From contig JAWQUS010000001.1 of the NCBI GenBank assembly GCA_036365455.1, positions 22,175,001 through 22,239,000 of the forward strand: DNA of 64,000 nt. Direction: 5' to 3'. This stretch comes from Macrosoma leucophasiata. Its lineage: Eukaryota > Arthropoda > Insecta > Lepidoptera > Hedylidae. The notes below the pieces were generated by a model. The model had not been told where the DNA came from. It searched no databases and was given only the letters and a program-made list of their open reading frames with translations. Of this stretch, positions 1-10,889 are shown one piece after another. Each line of letters starts with the position of its first letter. Positions within the stretch are counted from its first letter, which is position 1. A program made the position numbers and the translations under genes.

Positions 1-692
1 TTTTAAATCGTCCACACTTCTACTCTCTTCATACGTAGGTGACATTTCTGTACATTATTATTTGTAGACTTACATATAAACTGCCTGCTCGATATCATAG
101 GGTGTGTTCTTATCGAGTTCACAAGTGTCCCGGTATCTCGATCGACGCTGATCGTCGACGGCGCGGGCGCATAGGCAAATGGGCGGCTAATTGCTGCCCC
201 GGGCTCCGGCGCACAAAAAAGTATAGGCGTTCCATACTTAAAGACGATACGAGAATTTGTATAATGGACTGTCTTTGTTTCATTTGCGAAGTGAATTGAA
301 TTTGTTTGCTAGAAATATAGTACATAAGATCTTCGGTGTACAATAAAGTTTTACAACACATACTTACTTAATTAGCATGCAAAGTTGTGAATACATTTTA
401 TAACGTATATTGTATTATTACTCTACTTGAACATTATAGAAATTGTATTTAGATAATAAAAAACATTTCATTGTTGTCAAGTCAAATACAGAAATAAACC
501 GCGAAAGAACACCGCAAACTTATCCTATCATAATTCCACTGCAACTGGCTGTTTTTAAATGTGGGTCACTATTCACAAAGATGTATAAACTTAAGTAATA
601 CTTAAATATAAAACTTTATAAATATATGTTAATCGATAGATGAACTTGGTCACGGAACTCACGGAAACTAATGTATGCTATGAAAAATATTT
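1..692. other. No gene recognised; GC-rich patch at about 100-220
   Basis: AT-rich sequence with one short CpG/GC-rich patch around 125-215. Frames across that patch on either strand show no domain I recognise. It could be an unmethylated host segment such as a promoter or untranslated region, or an old repeat. Confidence 0.4.
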
Positions 693-700
693 TAATAGAA

Positions 701-952
701 CCTTGAAATAAGGGCATGGCGTCCTATTAAACTACTTTCATCCACAGAATATTGGAACACCACGTTTTCTTAGTTTGATTGTTTTTATCAAAGAGGATTT
801 TGTGAAGTTGACTGAAAATATAATAACCTTGAAATAACGGCATGGCGTCCTATTAAACTACTTTCATCCGCAGAATATTGTAACACCATGTTTTCTTAGT
901 TTGATTGTTTTTATCAAAGAGGATTTTGTGAAGTTAACTGAAAATATAATAG
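701..952 (+). repeat. 126-bp tandem duplication, two units
   Basis: Units 701-826 and 827-952 lie directly head to tail. Both open with ccttgaaata and end with aaaatataata. By eye they differ at only about five or six positions, for example agggcatgg versus acggcatgg and ccacag versus ccgcag. The low divergence points to a fairly recent local duplication. No frame runs through the units. Confidence 0.9.
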
Positions 953-959
953 ATTTTTT

Positions 960-1985
960 TGTATGAACTCATGTAGGCGGCACGATTCTATTTCACCGGG
1001 CAATCGGCGAGCGCAAGTCTCTTGGAGTAGTCTATTTTTTATATCCCTAAATGGTAAAAGTGATTCTCACCAAATATTTTTTTTAGATTTTTTGGACATA
1101 GGCGATACGAACTTCGTCCGGACGGCTAGTTTCTATAATAATAAAAAACATGTGTTCTTCTAATATGTCGGTCGAAGACAATGGACTCGCGCACTCACTC
1201 GTTTCATTCCGTAGCAAGACAATGAAACCCTGGAGTAATTTCCTTAATACCACACTCGGTACTTGTACCTTTGAGTGTTTTATATTAACCTTTTTTCGGT
1301 GATCCCAATTCTTGTCCGCCATCGGAATAGTTTTCTACGGCTCCAAATCCAATTATGTATTAGGATATTTTTTTCATATTAGCCAATCAGTGTACAATGT
1401 AACTAGAAGTCTGAATGCAAAAGCTCTGTCACTCATGAGGCCTTAACTTTGTTCCGTGAAAGAACTAATAAAAAAAAAATGTCGTATTCATTAATCTATG
1501 GCTACCGTCGTGTTATACTTACAACAGGAGCCCAATACACTAATAATGGCAGGAGTTAGGTAATTCATAGTGCCTAGCCTTTACCCTCTTATATATACCA
1601 CATATTTGCCTTTGACCCACTGGAGCCTCTAGCACCAGTAGAAATGAGTTACGTTTGCGTTTGTTTTTCTAACGGTTCGTTTTAACTGATCCAACTCCAT
1701 GTGACTCAATGAGTTATGACTCATGAAGTTTTAACCACTGAACTGAATCGATTTCGAAGATATGGGGCTTGAAGTATATCAACTTACTAAATGTGTACTT
1801 ACGTAGAAGTATCTAATTCGTGATTTCATAGATACATAGGCAAGTTATACTTTCATTCATTTAACATTTATGAGAAGTAGTGTTAAGTATAAGAGAAAAT
1901 GTTTGTGCTTAAACTTTTAATACAAACAGATATTTAATGTTCAAAATATATGAGCTGCGGCCGTACCTTGACCTATTATTGTCCA
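960..1985. other. No gene recognised
   Basis: A short motif at about 1063-1100 (gattctcaccaaa followed by a T-run) recurs near 9,888-9,920. Short frames here carry no domain I recognise. Confidence 0.4.
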
Positions 1986-1987
1986 CT

Positions 1988-2065
1988 TAGGGGCGGCCAC
2001 ACAAAACTGCGATGCGATGCGATATTTGCCATGCGATGCGAATTCGCAGTTATGTGTGAGCCCTA
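1988..2065. repeat. Short imperfect inverted repeat with GCGATGCGAT motif
   Basis: The left side has ccacacaaaactgcgatgcg and the right side tgcgaattcgcagttatgtg, which are imperfect reverse complements. The middle repeats gcgatgcgat. This has the form of a very small non-autonomous element; no target duplication was confirmed. Confidence 0.45.
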
Positions 2066-2200
2066 AACTGTAACACTATAAGCTTTGTCTCGTTTTTTCA
2101 AATTAAAGAAGTTTTTTTTTTAAGAATTACACATGAAAGAAGATTTTGGCAGCGTCTAAACTGAATCGTAATAAGACATCATAGTACGGGCCCTGATATC
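2066..2200 (-). repeat. Interspersed repeat, inverted relative to 8,455-8,600
   Basis: The stretch catgaaagaagattttggca and the following ctaaactgaatcg and gtacgggcc blocks reappear in reverse complement at about 8,455-8,545 (gcccgtacc, gcgattcagtttag, gccaaaatcttctttcat). The family is unassigned. Confidence 0.55.
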
Positions 2201-2208
2201 TTAAACTA

Positions 2209-2575
2209 CGTAACTTCACGCCTGTAATCCCCGGAGGGGTAGGCAGAGGTAAATGCATGCATACAAGCATACATGCAAACACCCACGATTCGCCGGTTAC
2301 GTTTTTGGCCCATGTAACAGGTGGCGAGCCTGTTGACATCTCCGGGCACATTATAAAACTTCGAGGTACTGGGAAATTTCCAGGAAATGGAAAAATCCCA
2401 ATAGAAATAACGTTTTCGTAGGTTTTCGCGATCTTCATACATTGTAGAAATTAAACTTCCCCAATAGAACCAGAGTTAAAGGACTTTAGACCATTATCTC
2501 TGATAACCCCCTACCCGGGAATCGAACTCAGAACCTCAGTGTAGTAGTAGTGGTCTGCTACCTCTACTACTACGT
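2209..2575 (-). repeat. tRNA-derived SINE (family B), interrupted
   Basis: Reading the minus strand, a tRNA-like head carries a clear B-box (gagttcgattccc) at about 2,515-2,530. The family body follows (gagatgtcaacaggctcgcc, then cgaatcgtgggtgttt) and the 3' end is ccggggattacaggcgtgaa. The same body occurs at 41.6, 47.4 and 62.4 kb. The copy is split by a 53-bp insertion at 2,407-2,459 flanked by a 10-bp direct repeat. Confidence 0.85.
2407..2459 (+). mobile_element. 53-bp Penelope-terminus fragment nested in the SINE
   Basis: The insert begins ataacgttttcgtaggtttt and continues cgcgatcttcatacattgta, matching the end of the Penelope-like element at 18,768 onward. It is bounded by the 10-bp direct repeat cccaatagaa at 2,397-2,406 and 2,460-2,469. 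The uninterrupted SINE copies have this decamer once, so the repeat is a target-site duplication. Confidence 0.75.
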
Positions 2576-2872
2576 CTTAAAATATTTCTAACAATATCAG
2601 ATGAGACCATCGTTTGTAGGTCCAAATTCTGCTCGAAGTCATTTTCTCTTTCCAGATTTATATGAACCACGGAGTAAGTTGGTAGTTAGTGATAACATTT
2701 GCGAGGAGTAGGAGTAGATACATCCAAAACAAAATCGTGATAACCCTTTAAAACAAACAGTTATTCAATAACGAAAAATATGAAGTGATGAGATGCCTTA
2801 AAATATTTCTAACGATACCATACGAGACCAACAATTATAGGTCCCACTTTTCCCCAAAGTCGATTTTTAGGG

Positions 2873-3745
2873 TTCCGTAGTAAACAAGGAACCCTTATAG
2901 TTTCGCCATGTCCGTCTGTCTGTCTGTCTGTCCGTCCGCGGTTTAGCGCAAAAACTATTGGTACTAGAGACTTGAAATTTGGCACACATATACACTTTAA
3001 TTACGCCGACAAAGTGGTAGAATAAAAACATGAAAAGTAAAATTATTTATGAGAGAATGTTACTAGTGCAGGAATTGAATTTAAATTTCATGAATGTTGG
3101 CCTTCTTCAGGAAATTTTAGCTAATCCAAATGCAGAAATCGCAAAAGAATTATGTAAGTTAATTCCTCGCCAGTAACATTTTCCTTTCTATTTTATTATA
3201 TTATTATCAGTAATGGTTTAAGTTTGTATTGGGTACGATGGGGTTGACATGTCGTTCGACAAAACCCCTTTAAAAAAACAGAATAAAAAAAAAATATTTA
3301 GGGTACCTCCCCTACATGTAACGCACGATATTTTTTTTTATTTTTCATTTTCTATATAGTGTGGGATATCGTTGGATAGGTCTTTTAAAAATGTTATGGG
3401 TGTGCTCACATCATTTTTTGATCTAGTTAACTGTTCGTGACTTATTAAGCTTTAAAGTACCAATTTTCGTTAGAGTCAAGTGTCCCCTCCCTCTACCAAC
3501 TAAACGGTTGTTGTTAGAAATTCAAACGTTACGGCAATAGTAGCTACATATAGTGAAATTAAAAGGAAAACTATCACACTTAAGTTGGCTTTACAAGTTT
3601 GCGAGTAATAGTCGACCAAATGTAATACTCGAAATTTCTGAACAACTCGATGGAAAATATATATTTTTTTTCATTACATTAATCATACCTAAAAACTACG
3701 GAACCCTACACTGCGCGTGGCCCGACACGCACTTGACCGGTTTTC
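2873..3745 (+). repeat. ~870-bp interspersed repeat with TCTG microsatellite
   Basis: It opens with ttagggttccgtag and a cttatagtttcgccatgtcc block, followed by a (TCTG)n run at about 2,912-2,935. It closes with ctacggaaccctacactgcg and gacacgcacttgaccggttt. From memory these are the two ends of a widespread lepidopteran repeat. The segment at about 3,020-3,270 looks additional to the usual body. Confidence 0.65.
3030..3176 (+). CDS. Unrecognised 48-codon frame inside a repeat
   Basis: An ATG at 3,030 opens a 48-residue frame ending at TAA 3,174-3,176. The predicted peptide is amphipathic and Leu/Asn/Glu-rich, including NVGLLQEILANPNAEIAKEL. That composition looks more protein-like than the surrounding translations, but the length is within chance for one frame. 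No family is recognised. It lies inside the 2,873-3,745 repeat, so if real it is probably a fragment of a captured or mobile coding sequence. Confidence 0.2.
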   Translation: MKSKIIYERMLLVQELNLNFMNVGLLQEILANPNAEIAKELCKLIPRQ

Positions 3746-4034
3746 ATTCCATTTTTGTATAAATTAATTTAAAAACTGTAATATTTACAAGTAATAGATT
3801 CATTCAGAGAGCCGTGATTAAGCTTTTAAGGCAAATAGTTATTCAATGTCAAGAAATATGAGCTGATGAGCTGTCTCTTAAAATATTTCTAACAATAACA
3901 CATGAACCTTGTATTGTAAATAGACTAGAGTTGGCACTGAGTCTGTATTTTGAACTAGATCATTAGTTCTCAGGTTATACACGTAGTTCTTGATCAGTCT
4001 TAAGACTTACGTTAAGCCCTTTATACTCACCAGT

Positions 4035-4232
4035 ATCATCTATTATATTAAAATAAGTCGGGTTTTCCTTCCTGACGCTGTCTAACTCCAGAACGCACGA
4101 ACCGATTTCCACGGTTTTGCATTCGTTGGAAAGGTCTCGGGCTCCGTGAGGTTTATAGCAAAGAAAATTCAGGATTATTTTCTCACGATATTATATATAT
4201 TTATTAAGAAAATTAGCGGGCAACAGCTAGTC
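4035..4232 (+). repeat. Interspersed repeat ending near AGCGGGCAACAGCTAGT
   Basis: The block tcgggttttccttcctgacg, then ctccagaacgcacgaaccga, and the ending gcgggcaacagctagt match a common insect (lepidopteran) repeat as I remember it. There is no coding frame. Confidence 0.5.
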
Positions 4233-4239
4233 ACGTATA

Positions 4240-4795
4240 AATATTTAGAATTTGATAAGATCGTCTTATCAGTATGTGTACAATCGAAGTTAAACGTAAC
4301 AGTGTGACGCATCCGCTCTCATTACATAAAATATTATATTCATACAAACAATTATCACACAGAAGTATGTAAGTCGAATACACTCACTTTTAATCAAGAT
4401 CAAAATTAACGTAAATATTCAACCTACATAACACGACTGGTTACGTAACCGCGCAACGACAATCGCGCAATGTAACAGCAATTATTAATTATATTAAAAA
4501 TATTACTGCGGTCAGATTTTTTACTTTACATCACTCAAATGCTAGACGTGGTTAAGGAGCGTTCAACTTGCGGTGAGACACACGTGAGATTGTAATCTGT
4601 TTCTAGGTGGTAAGGTCGAAATTGACGCGTGGCGGGATACGTTCCCGCGTGGTCATTTCGATAGGGTTGTCAAATTAACGTTCCTTTACTCAATTTAGAA
4701 ACAAAAACATGGATACGACACAGATATATCTATTAGTACAAATAGATGCTCGTTGCGTATACATATACCTACATAAATGCGTGCTCATTATCTTA
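4240..4795. other. No gene recognised
   Basis: AT-rich sequence with a weak hairpin at about 4,629-4,651 (gcggga-tacg-ttcccgc). No coding frame of note. Confidence 0.4.
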
Positions 4796-4798
4796 TGT

Positions 4799-4985
4799 AG
4801 CGTTCAGCGCTGTTGTGTTCCGGTCAGGTTATAACGTACGGCTCTGCAATTGCTGGCATAGAGGCATAACAGCTTAGACTTCAGGAGTGGCAACGCATCT
4901 GCAATCTACTCTGGTTTCATGTAGGTAGATGTATATAAACTAGTGTTCACTTAATATCACTGTGAACTCTACGCTTGATACATTT
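4799..4985 (+). repeat. Family A repeat, diverged 3' part
   Basis: It contains gtgttccggtcagg, aggcataacagcttag, caggagtggcaacgcatctg and a weakened 3' end. It is the 3' two thirds of the family whose clean copies are at 42.8 and 63.2 kb. It is strongly diverged. Confidence 0.7.
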
Positions 4986-5397
4986 GCGGATGAGTTGTCA
5001 CCTAAGTCTTAAAAAATAAAATATATCTATTGACACCTCCCTACCTATTATTGCAAGATCGACAACCCTAATATCCAGTTGCATATGCCTTCGCAGAATC
5101 CCAGCTCTCCGTAAACGCCTCCGCTATTAGTGTAATTTTTTTACTAGTTACTGCATTCCCAGTAAATGTGGCCTGCTAGATACAGTAAACTAATGGTTTA
5201 TTATGCATTAGAGCTATCTATATGCGGTCGCGTTCAGCTATTAGGTAGTTAGGGTATGGGCCTAGTGTATAATTAGGATTCTACGGATATGTTAATTTTC
5301 TAGGAATACAGGCGACAGAGAAATTATTATCCTCTTATTTGATGGCGCCGCAAAGAAAATTGATAGGTTTTTTTTGTCACCACAGAGACATAATACC

Positions 5398-5530
5398 GTA
5401 GGTCCCAGGCACTCCTGAAAACGGATGTGTATTTTGAATTCGGGTTTTTGTGGAGATGTCTATAGGCTGCAGTCATCACTTAAAATCTACGTGATCCGTA
5501 TGCTTGTTTGCCACTTTCGTTACACTAAAA
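5398..5530 (+). repeat. Family A repeat fragment
   Basis: Matches the 3' end of family A (gatgtctataggctgcagtc, atgcttgtttgccacttt). It is 5'-truncated. Confidence 0.7.
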
Positions 5531-5837
5531 GAAAACTTGTTACTTTTCGTAAAATTGAAGCTTAAACGGCAAAATAGGTTGACGAACGATTATCCATAGT
5601 ACCTACCTTCTTAATATAAAACTGTAAAAAGTATTCATATTCCATTCACAAAAAGTTGCCCACTCGGAAGTTGCTCAATAGTGCGCCATAATAAAATGTT
5701 ATTTAAAATTTCGAACGCGCCAAATATGGCTTTGCGCACCACAGTAGGCCAACATACTAATATGTGATTTCATAGTCAATTGATTTACTAACGTCACCAT
5801 ACATTATAGGTGTCCAATTGGGACATCAACTTTCAGC

Positions 5838-6130
5838 TAATAATGCAATATGTATGTTCACGCCAGGTCCTTTACGGGGAAGACAGACATTGTGGACCGT
5901 CAGATATCCTGGTCCTGACATACCTCCCGTGCTTCTTCTACCTTCATCATTCTCTTCATACATGCACGCCGATTCTTTTGACCCAATCTTCGACCTATTT
6001 GGTCATGGTAGGTCAGTTTTGGTCTTCCTGGGCCTCTGCAACCATCCACATTCGCATTCCTATGTGTTGAGTCTCTCGCTCATTTTTTCCATATGCCCGA
6101 ACCATCGGACCATGCAAACTTTATGTTATA
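5838..6130 (+). repeat. Family C interspersed repeat
   Basis: Shares gttcacgccaggtcctttac, accgtcagatatcc, cctcccgtgcttcttctacc, ttcatcattctcttcataca and cccgaaccatcg with copies at 26,408-26,590 and 28,970-29,290. Overlapping frames are incidental to the repeat. The family is unassigned. Confidence 0.75.
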
Positions 6131-6134
6131 AAAC

Positions 6135-6728
6135 TTGGAATTGAATGGTAATCGTAGATTAACATATTATTATATCAAGGCACGCTTTTTACCTGAAAAA
6201 CTGTACCATAAATTACACCTTTTATTCGGAAACTTAACTGTCCCATCCAAAATACGACGATTGGCCACATTAGTAGACGAACCGAAAATCGGTGAAGCAT
6301 GCGCCTGCGCCTATCCCTCGTACTCAATATTCATAACGGGCCACCATTGTCTCCCGCCATCACGTACCACCGCCATATTGAAAGGGACGTGCTGCACCGC
6401 ACCCATTATTAACAGACCCACCGCCCGTCAACTGTCCCCTGTTACATTTAAATGAGGAACGGTTCTATTTATAATGGAGGTTTTCTTGACCCAAAGAGAA
6501 TTATGAATGTATCTTCGGTACGGTGTCGCATTGAACTGGTAGCGGTTGTACATTCTAAATGGGATTTTTTTCTTCGAAGCACTTGTACGTTTAGAATTGT
6601 TGTTCTGTTTTAGAAATTGTTTTTGGTATTTTTATAAATATAAAGATTACACTCACAGCAACACACAAGTCATCTACAGTGGCAAAAGATAGAGATATAT
6701 TGAGCAAGTTATTTTGCTCAGAACATTG
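6135..6728. other. No gene recognised
   Basis: A ~106-codon plus-strand frame (6,135-6,455) has no recognisable motif and probably arises by chance in a locally GC-richer stretch. Confidence 0.35.
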
Positions 6729-6729
6729 T

Positions 6730-8190
6730 TTTTTTTTTATGTCAATGGATTGACAGACAAGCAGACGGGCCACCTGATGGAAAGTAGTCACCGTCGCCTA
6801 TGAACATTTGCAACACCAGGGGAGTCGCCAACGCGCTGCCAGCCCTGAAGGACTCTTTTGACGCCATTTTTGAAGAACCCCATATTGTAGCACCGAGGGA
6901 ACACCTCAGAGGGAAGTTCATTCCACAATTTACACGTTCTGGGCAAAAACGAACGTGAGAACCGAACCGTTGAACATTGCCAAGTGTCCAGTCGGTGAGG
7001 GTGGAACTTCTCTCTTCGGCGGGTAGTGCGGTGTAGGAAAAGAGACGGTGGCACCATGTCGAACAGTTCGACAGAGCACTCGCTATTGTAGAGACGGTAT
7101 AAAACGCATAGACTCCCAACGTCTCTGCGCAGGCTCAGATGTTCGAGCCTGTCAGTAAGTCCTGGGTCGTTAACAATACGAACGGCGCGTCTTTGTTGGG
7201 AGTCGAGTGGACCAAGTTGATATTTGAGGGCTTCCGCCCACAAATGAGAGCAGTATTCCAGATGGGACCGCACTTGGGCCTTATAAAGCTGTAATAGTTG
7301 CCCCGATGTGAAATACTGCCTCGCTTTGTTAAGTACCCCTAGTTTTTTGGATGCCAACTTGGTCTTACACTCAATGTGACTCCCAAATTGCACTTCGTTC
7401 GATATGATATGTTCTTAGGTTTTCGCGAGCTACACTCATTGAAATAAAACTATTTTTACGGATTTATCTCGCGTATATTAAACTAAAATGATTTTTAAAA
7501 TCAACCCGACGTTTCGGTCGCTTTTCAGCTACCGTGGTCCCGGGCAGACTGAGGTGACATTTGTCTGACAGAAGTTTGAAAAAATTATATGCAGCTACCT
7601 CCATCGATTTCGTAAACGCCTTGCGTAGTTTAATATACGCGAGATAAATCCATAAAAATAGTTTTATTTCAATTCGTTCGATATGGCAACGCCCAGGATA
7701 CCGATACTCTTACCAACGGCGAGCGGAGTGCCCTGGAACTGTGGTGCTACAATGAATGGGGTTTTTTTTAGCGGTGAACGCGCAGACTTGTCGAGCGGTT
7801 GAACTGCACTAAGTTGAGTCGACCCCAGTCCGAGACCCGCTCCAGAGAGTGCTCGACTTCAGACACAAGTCTAGTCCTGCTTTCCTCGATAAGTGTCCGA
7901 GAGGCATTTGCACGGCCAGTGTAGTGTGCATCTCCCGTACTATCATCGGCATAGCAATGAAAATTGGAGTTTTGCTCCAACATTTCATTGATATGCAGAA
8001 GAAAAAGCGTGGGAGATAGCACAGAGCTTTGCGGTACACCAGCGTTGATAGGTAGTCTATCTGAGCGCTGACGGTCAACTAAGACCTGTATATAACGCTC
8101 AGATAGAAAGCTGGCTGTCCAGTTGCATAGCCTCTCGGGAAGACCGTAGGATGGAAGTTTCGCGAGAAGTGCCCTGTGCCACACCCATAA
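6730..8190 (-). pseudogene. 5'-truncated LINE reverse-transcriptase pseudogene
   Basis: On the minus strand the sequence enters a LINE ORF2 at VWHRALLAKLPSYGLPERLC. It then shows the RT block GVPQSSVLSPTLFLLHINEM and the catalytic HCYADDSTGD (about 7,930-8,060), which keeps the YADD aspartates. After a break, the C-terminal domain is readable at 6,788-7,393, including SHLEYCSHLWAEALKYQLGP and SRSFLPRTCKLWNELPSEVF. The 3' end is an A-tail (T-run 6,730-6,738). The usual endonuclease and N-terminal RT motifs are absent, so the copy is 5'-truncated. It is also frameshifted and split by an insertion at 7,407-7,672. The family is Jockey/CR1-like from memory; 3'-end relatives lie at 46.56-46.74 and 50.66-50.89 kb. 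Confidence 0.88.
7407..7672 (+). mobile_element. 266-bp Penelope-terminus insertion with 47-bp inverted ends
   Basis: The insertion is flanked by the 13-bp direct repeat ttcgttcgatatg at 7,394-7,406 and 7,673-7,685; removing it restores continuity of the host LINE sequence. It begins with the Penelope end motif (aggttttcgcgagct), contains cccgacgtttcggtcgcttt and cagctaccgtggtc, and carries a near-perfect ~47-bp inverted pair (7,438-7,484 and 7,627-7,674: tttatctcgcgtatattaaa / tttaatatacgcgagataaa). The same modules occur at 18.77-18.95, 41.39-41.45 and 50.55-50.60 kb. Variable-length target duplications and an inverted terminal stretch fit Penelope-like elements. Confidence 0.75.
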
Positions 8191-8454
8191 TTGTTTTTTT
8201 AGTTTTAACAAACAATGCTGGTTGAAAACCGTAAGCTAAACTTACTTAGTTTATCCTAACCTACATCAGCTATACTGGCTAAGCTAAACTAAGTTAGATC
8301 AGCTTTCGGTCTGCAACCTGCGTAACAGAGAGTCGAATAATATATTTACTTTTCGCGAGCTGCTTACGTAGAATGATTTCTACATGTCTTTACTACCTAT
8401 GTCAAAAATAAATTCTTGTTCTTTTTAAAAATGAATAATTTACAAATTAGGATA

Positions 8455-8600
8455 CACAGGGCCCGTACCATTGTCACCTAAGCCGTACCATGGCGTCCTA
8501 TTGCGATTCAGTTTAGGTGCCAAAATCTTCTTTCATTTGTCTTATATGACAGAGCGTATGAAGAAACGAGGCAAAGCTAGCGTGTCAGTTTAGGTTGACA
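8455..8600 (+). repeat. Interspersed repeat, inverted partner of 2,066-2,200
   Basis: gccaaaatcttctttcat, gcgattcagtttag and gaggcaaagct match the reverse complement of the 2.1-kb copy. Confidence 0.55.
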
Positions 8601-8604
8601 ATAA

Positions 8605-10550
8605 AAGGTCATACGGCTGCTGAAGAGACAACTTTTTCGGTTGCGCAATAGCTTGTCAGGCGTGATCTTACAATCTTTGAGTAACTTGATGCTTAATTTG
8701 TTTTACACCTTTTACTTCGGTAAGGCAATTGCATCATAGTTTGCATTATGAAGATTGTCCAAACTGAGACCAAAGGTGAAGACGCAACCAGTCACAGTGG
8801 CTTCATACAGCTACATCCCATTTCAGTTCCATGCAGGACCCCGTTTGGTGACGCACTAGCTACTACTTTTAGTACACTAGTTAGTACCTTTGTTGTTAGG
8901 GCATATGTTTTTATAGATCATTTTTATTTGTCATCATGGCCCTTTCTCCTTGTACCAGTTTTCATACTACTAAGTGCAGAAATGATAAAATTAACAAAAC
9001 TTTGGCTTTTTACCCTTTTAGAGGGGAAATTTTGTTCATTTTACCTACATAGTTCATTTGTTATTGTAATCGAAAGTTTTTTAACACTTCTAAGTTCGGA
9101 AATGAGAAAATTCAGACGAGCGTACCTACTATAGCCGCGTTTGTAAGTGGAGCTGGCATAAAACCGTAACTCACAAGTACTCACAACCAAATGAATGGGT
9201 CGAGGCCATGAAGCTGCGTTGTGTCGTCGATGGGGCCATACCACCATCTCTTATAGCAGTTTTATTCTTCTTCTTTATTATAATTAATGGCTACTACCCA
9301 AGACTAAGGTTAATTCTGCCAGAAATCCAGTAATTGGAGACGCACAATTAAATACAAACAAAAAAGAAATAAATGAATGAAATTGATCGGTGGACTAGAA
9401 GATTGTCTGGTGAATGAAGTTATATCCTCTGATGATACCCACAACAAAAACAAACACAATCACTATAGTTAGATGATAGTATAGACGAAGTAAAGAGTTA
9501 TTAATATTCTAAACAAAAAAAAAAAGAAAAGTAGTTTAAATTCTAATATTATTTACACGTATACATTTAGCTAATCTATATACAAAAGGTGAAGTTACTA
9601 AATTAAGCAAAGATTTCATATAAGTAGGACGGGGGATGCTACGGGGAAGAAGGGAGTACAAGGAAATTTTATTTATAGAACAATTAAAAAATATATATTT
9701 TATTGTAATCTTACTTTGCTCTGACGCATGACGAACGTCAACAAAAGTAAGCTTTAGAGCAGTGTTAATTTCTTCTTCTCTATATATTAATTCTCGTATC
9801 ACAATGTGATTCTCATGAAATTTTGTGTGCCTATTGGGTAGGTCTGAATCGGCCAACATCTATTTTGCATACCTCAAGTGATAAGAGTGATTCTCACCAA
9901 AAAATTTTTTTCGATTTTTTGTAGGTACTTACCTACATTTTTTTTATACATCTAAGGCGTTAAGAAATTCGTCGGTGCAGCCTAAATTTTCCTTGACGTT
10001 TGTTATGCATCAAAACTCCGCTAAAAATCTTACCCGATTTTCTGATTCACAATTTTACCTGTATATGTAATAAAAGAATCCTTCAATATCAAGGCGAGTG
10101 GATCGTCCCTGACTTTGAAGCTTACGTAACGTGGGTCGAGGTTATCAGCCGATGGTTTACATAACATAACCTGATGGTTATTCAAGCGTTTAGCGAATAT
10201 GTCGCAGGAGAAAGTGCGTCGTCGTAAAAACTGTTATAATTCACCCAATTTCTCCGTCGTTTCCACGGATTTACCATTTGAATTTCTAATAAACTGTGAT
10301 TTTTTTTTTTTGTAAACATCGGGTTTTGATTTTGACGTAATCGGTGTTGGTTATGTTTGGCTTGAAAATCAATTTAGTGTGGAAGTGTTTGCTGTATTGT
10401 ATGAAATGTTGACTTAACTCTTTTGTTATCACTTATGAACCCAACTAACTTAGTTTGTTGCAACATTTGTGTAGTGTTTAAGGCAATAAAAGGTTTAAGG
10501 TAAGGTAAGGTTTAATAAAATTGTTAAATTTGACAGCACCATAACCTTAA
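8605..10550. other. No gene recognised
   Basis: There are two longer chance-like frames: plus 8,748-9,134 (128 aa, hydrophobic) and minus 9,536-9,859 (107 aa). Neither has a motif I can place. A gattctcacc plus T-run motif at 9,888-9,920 matches one at 1.06 kb, and a short taaggtaaggtaagg repeat lies at about 10,495-10,512. Confidence 0.35.
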
Positions 10551-10556
10551 ATAACT

Positions 10557-10886
10557 TCTTAGGTTCGGTTACACCATTATTAGTTATTTTTTATGTATAG
10601 ATTTTTTTTTTGTAAAATTTAACAATAACATTTACTAAGTGCCTATAAAATGCGTTCCACCAGTGTATTTTTGGTACAATTAAAGTTATCGGGGCTGACA
10701 GATTCTCTCATCTGTCTGATAATTGAAGTTAACTTGAACATGAACCAGCGCAGCTCCCCCATTTACGTTTAGCAGCTAAAGATATGACATTATTTAATGG
10801 TGTAACTCATTTTTTTACTTCACCGGTACCGGTACTTTTATATTTTTTTTTAAATTTTAAATAAGATGATACAACCCAGCCTTAGT
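10557..10886. repeat. Possible small inverted-repeat element remnant
   Basis: The left end taggttcggttacaccatta resembles the 25,183 element, and ttaatggtgtaac at 10,795-10,807 pairs with its ttacaccattatta. A caacccagcctta terminus at 10,872-10,885 matches the other small-element family at 12.23 and 25.34 kb. The boundaries are uncertain. Confidence 0.4.
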
Positions 10887-10889
10887 ATT

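Noticed and set aside
2912..2935. TCTG array as a CRISPR-like repeat
   Set aside because: A plain tetranucleotide microsatellite that belongs to a known type of interspersed repeat.
6135..6455. 106-codon plus-strand frame
   Set aside because: No motif and no splice context; open by chance in a GC-richer stretch beside a family C repeat.
8748..9134. 128-codon hydrophobic plus-strand frame
   Set aside because: The hydrophobicity follows from T-rich DNA; no signal peptide plus domain pattern, no family recognised.
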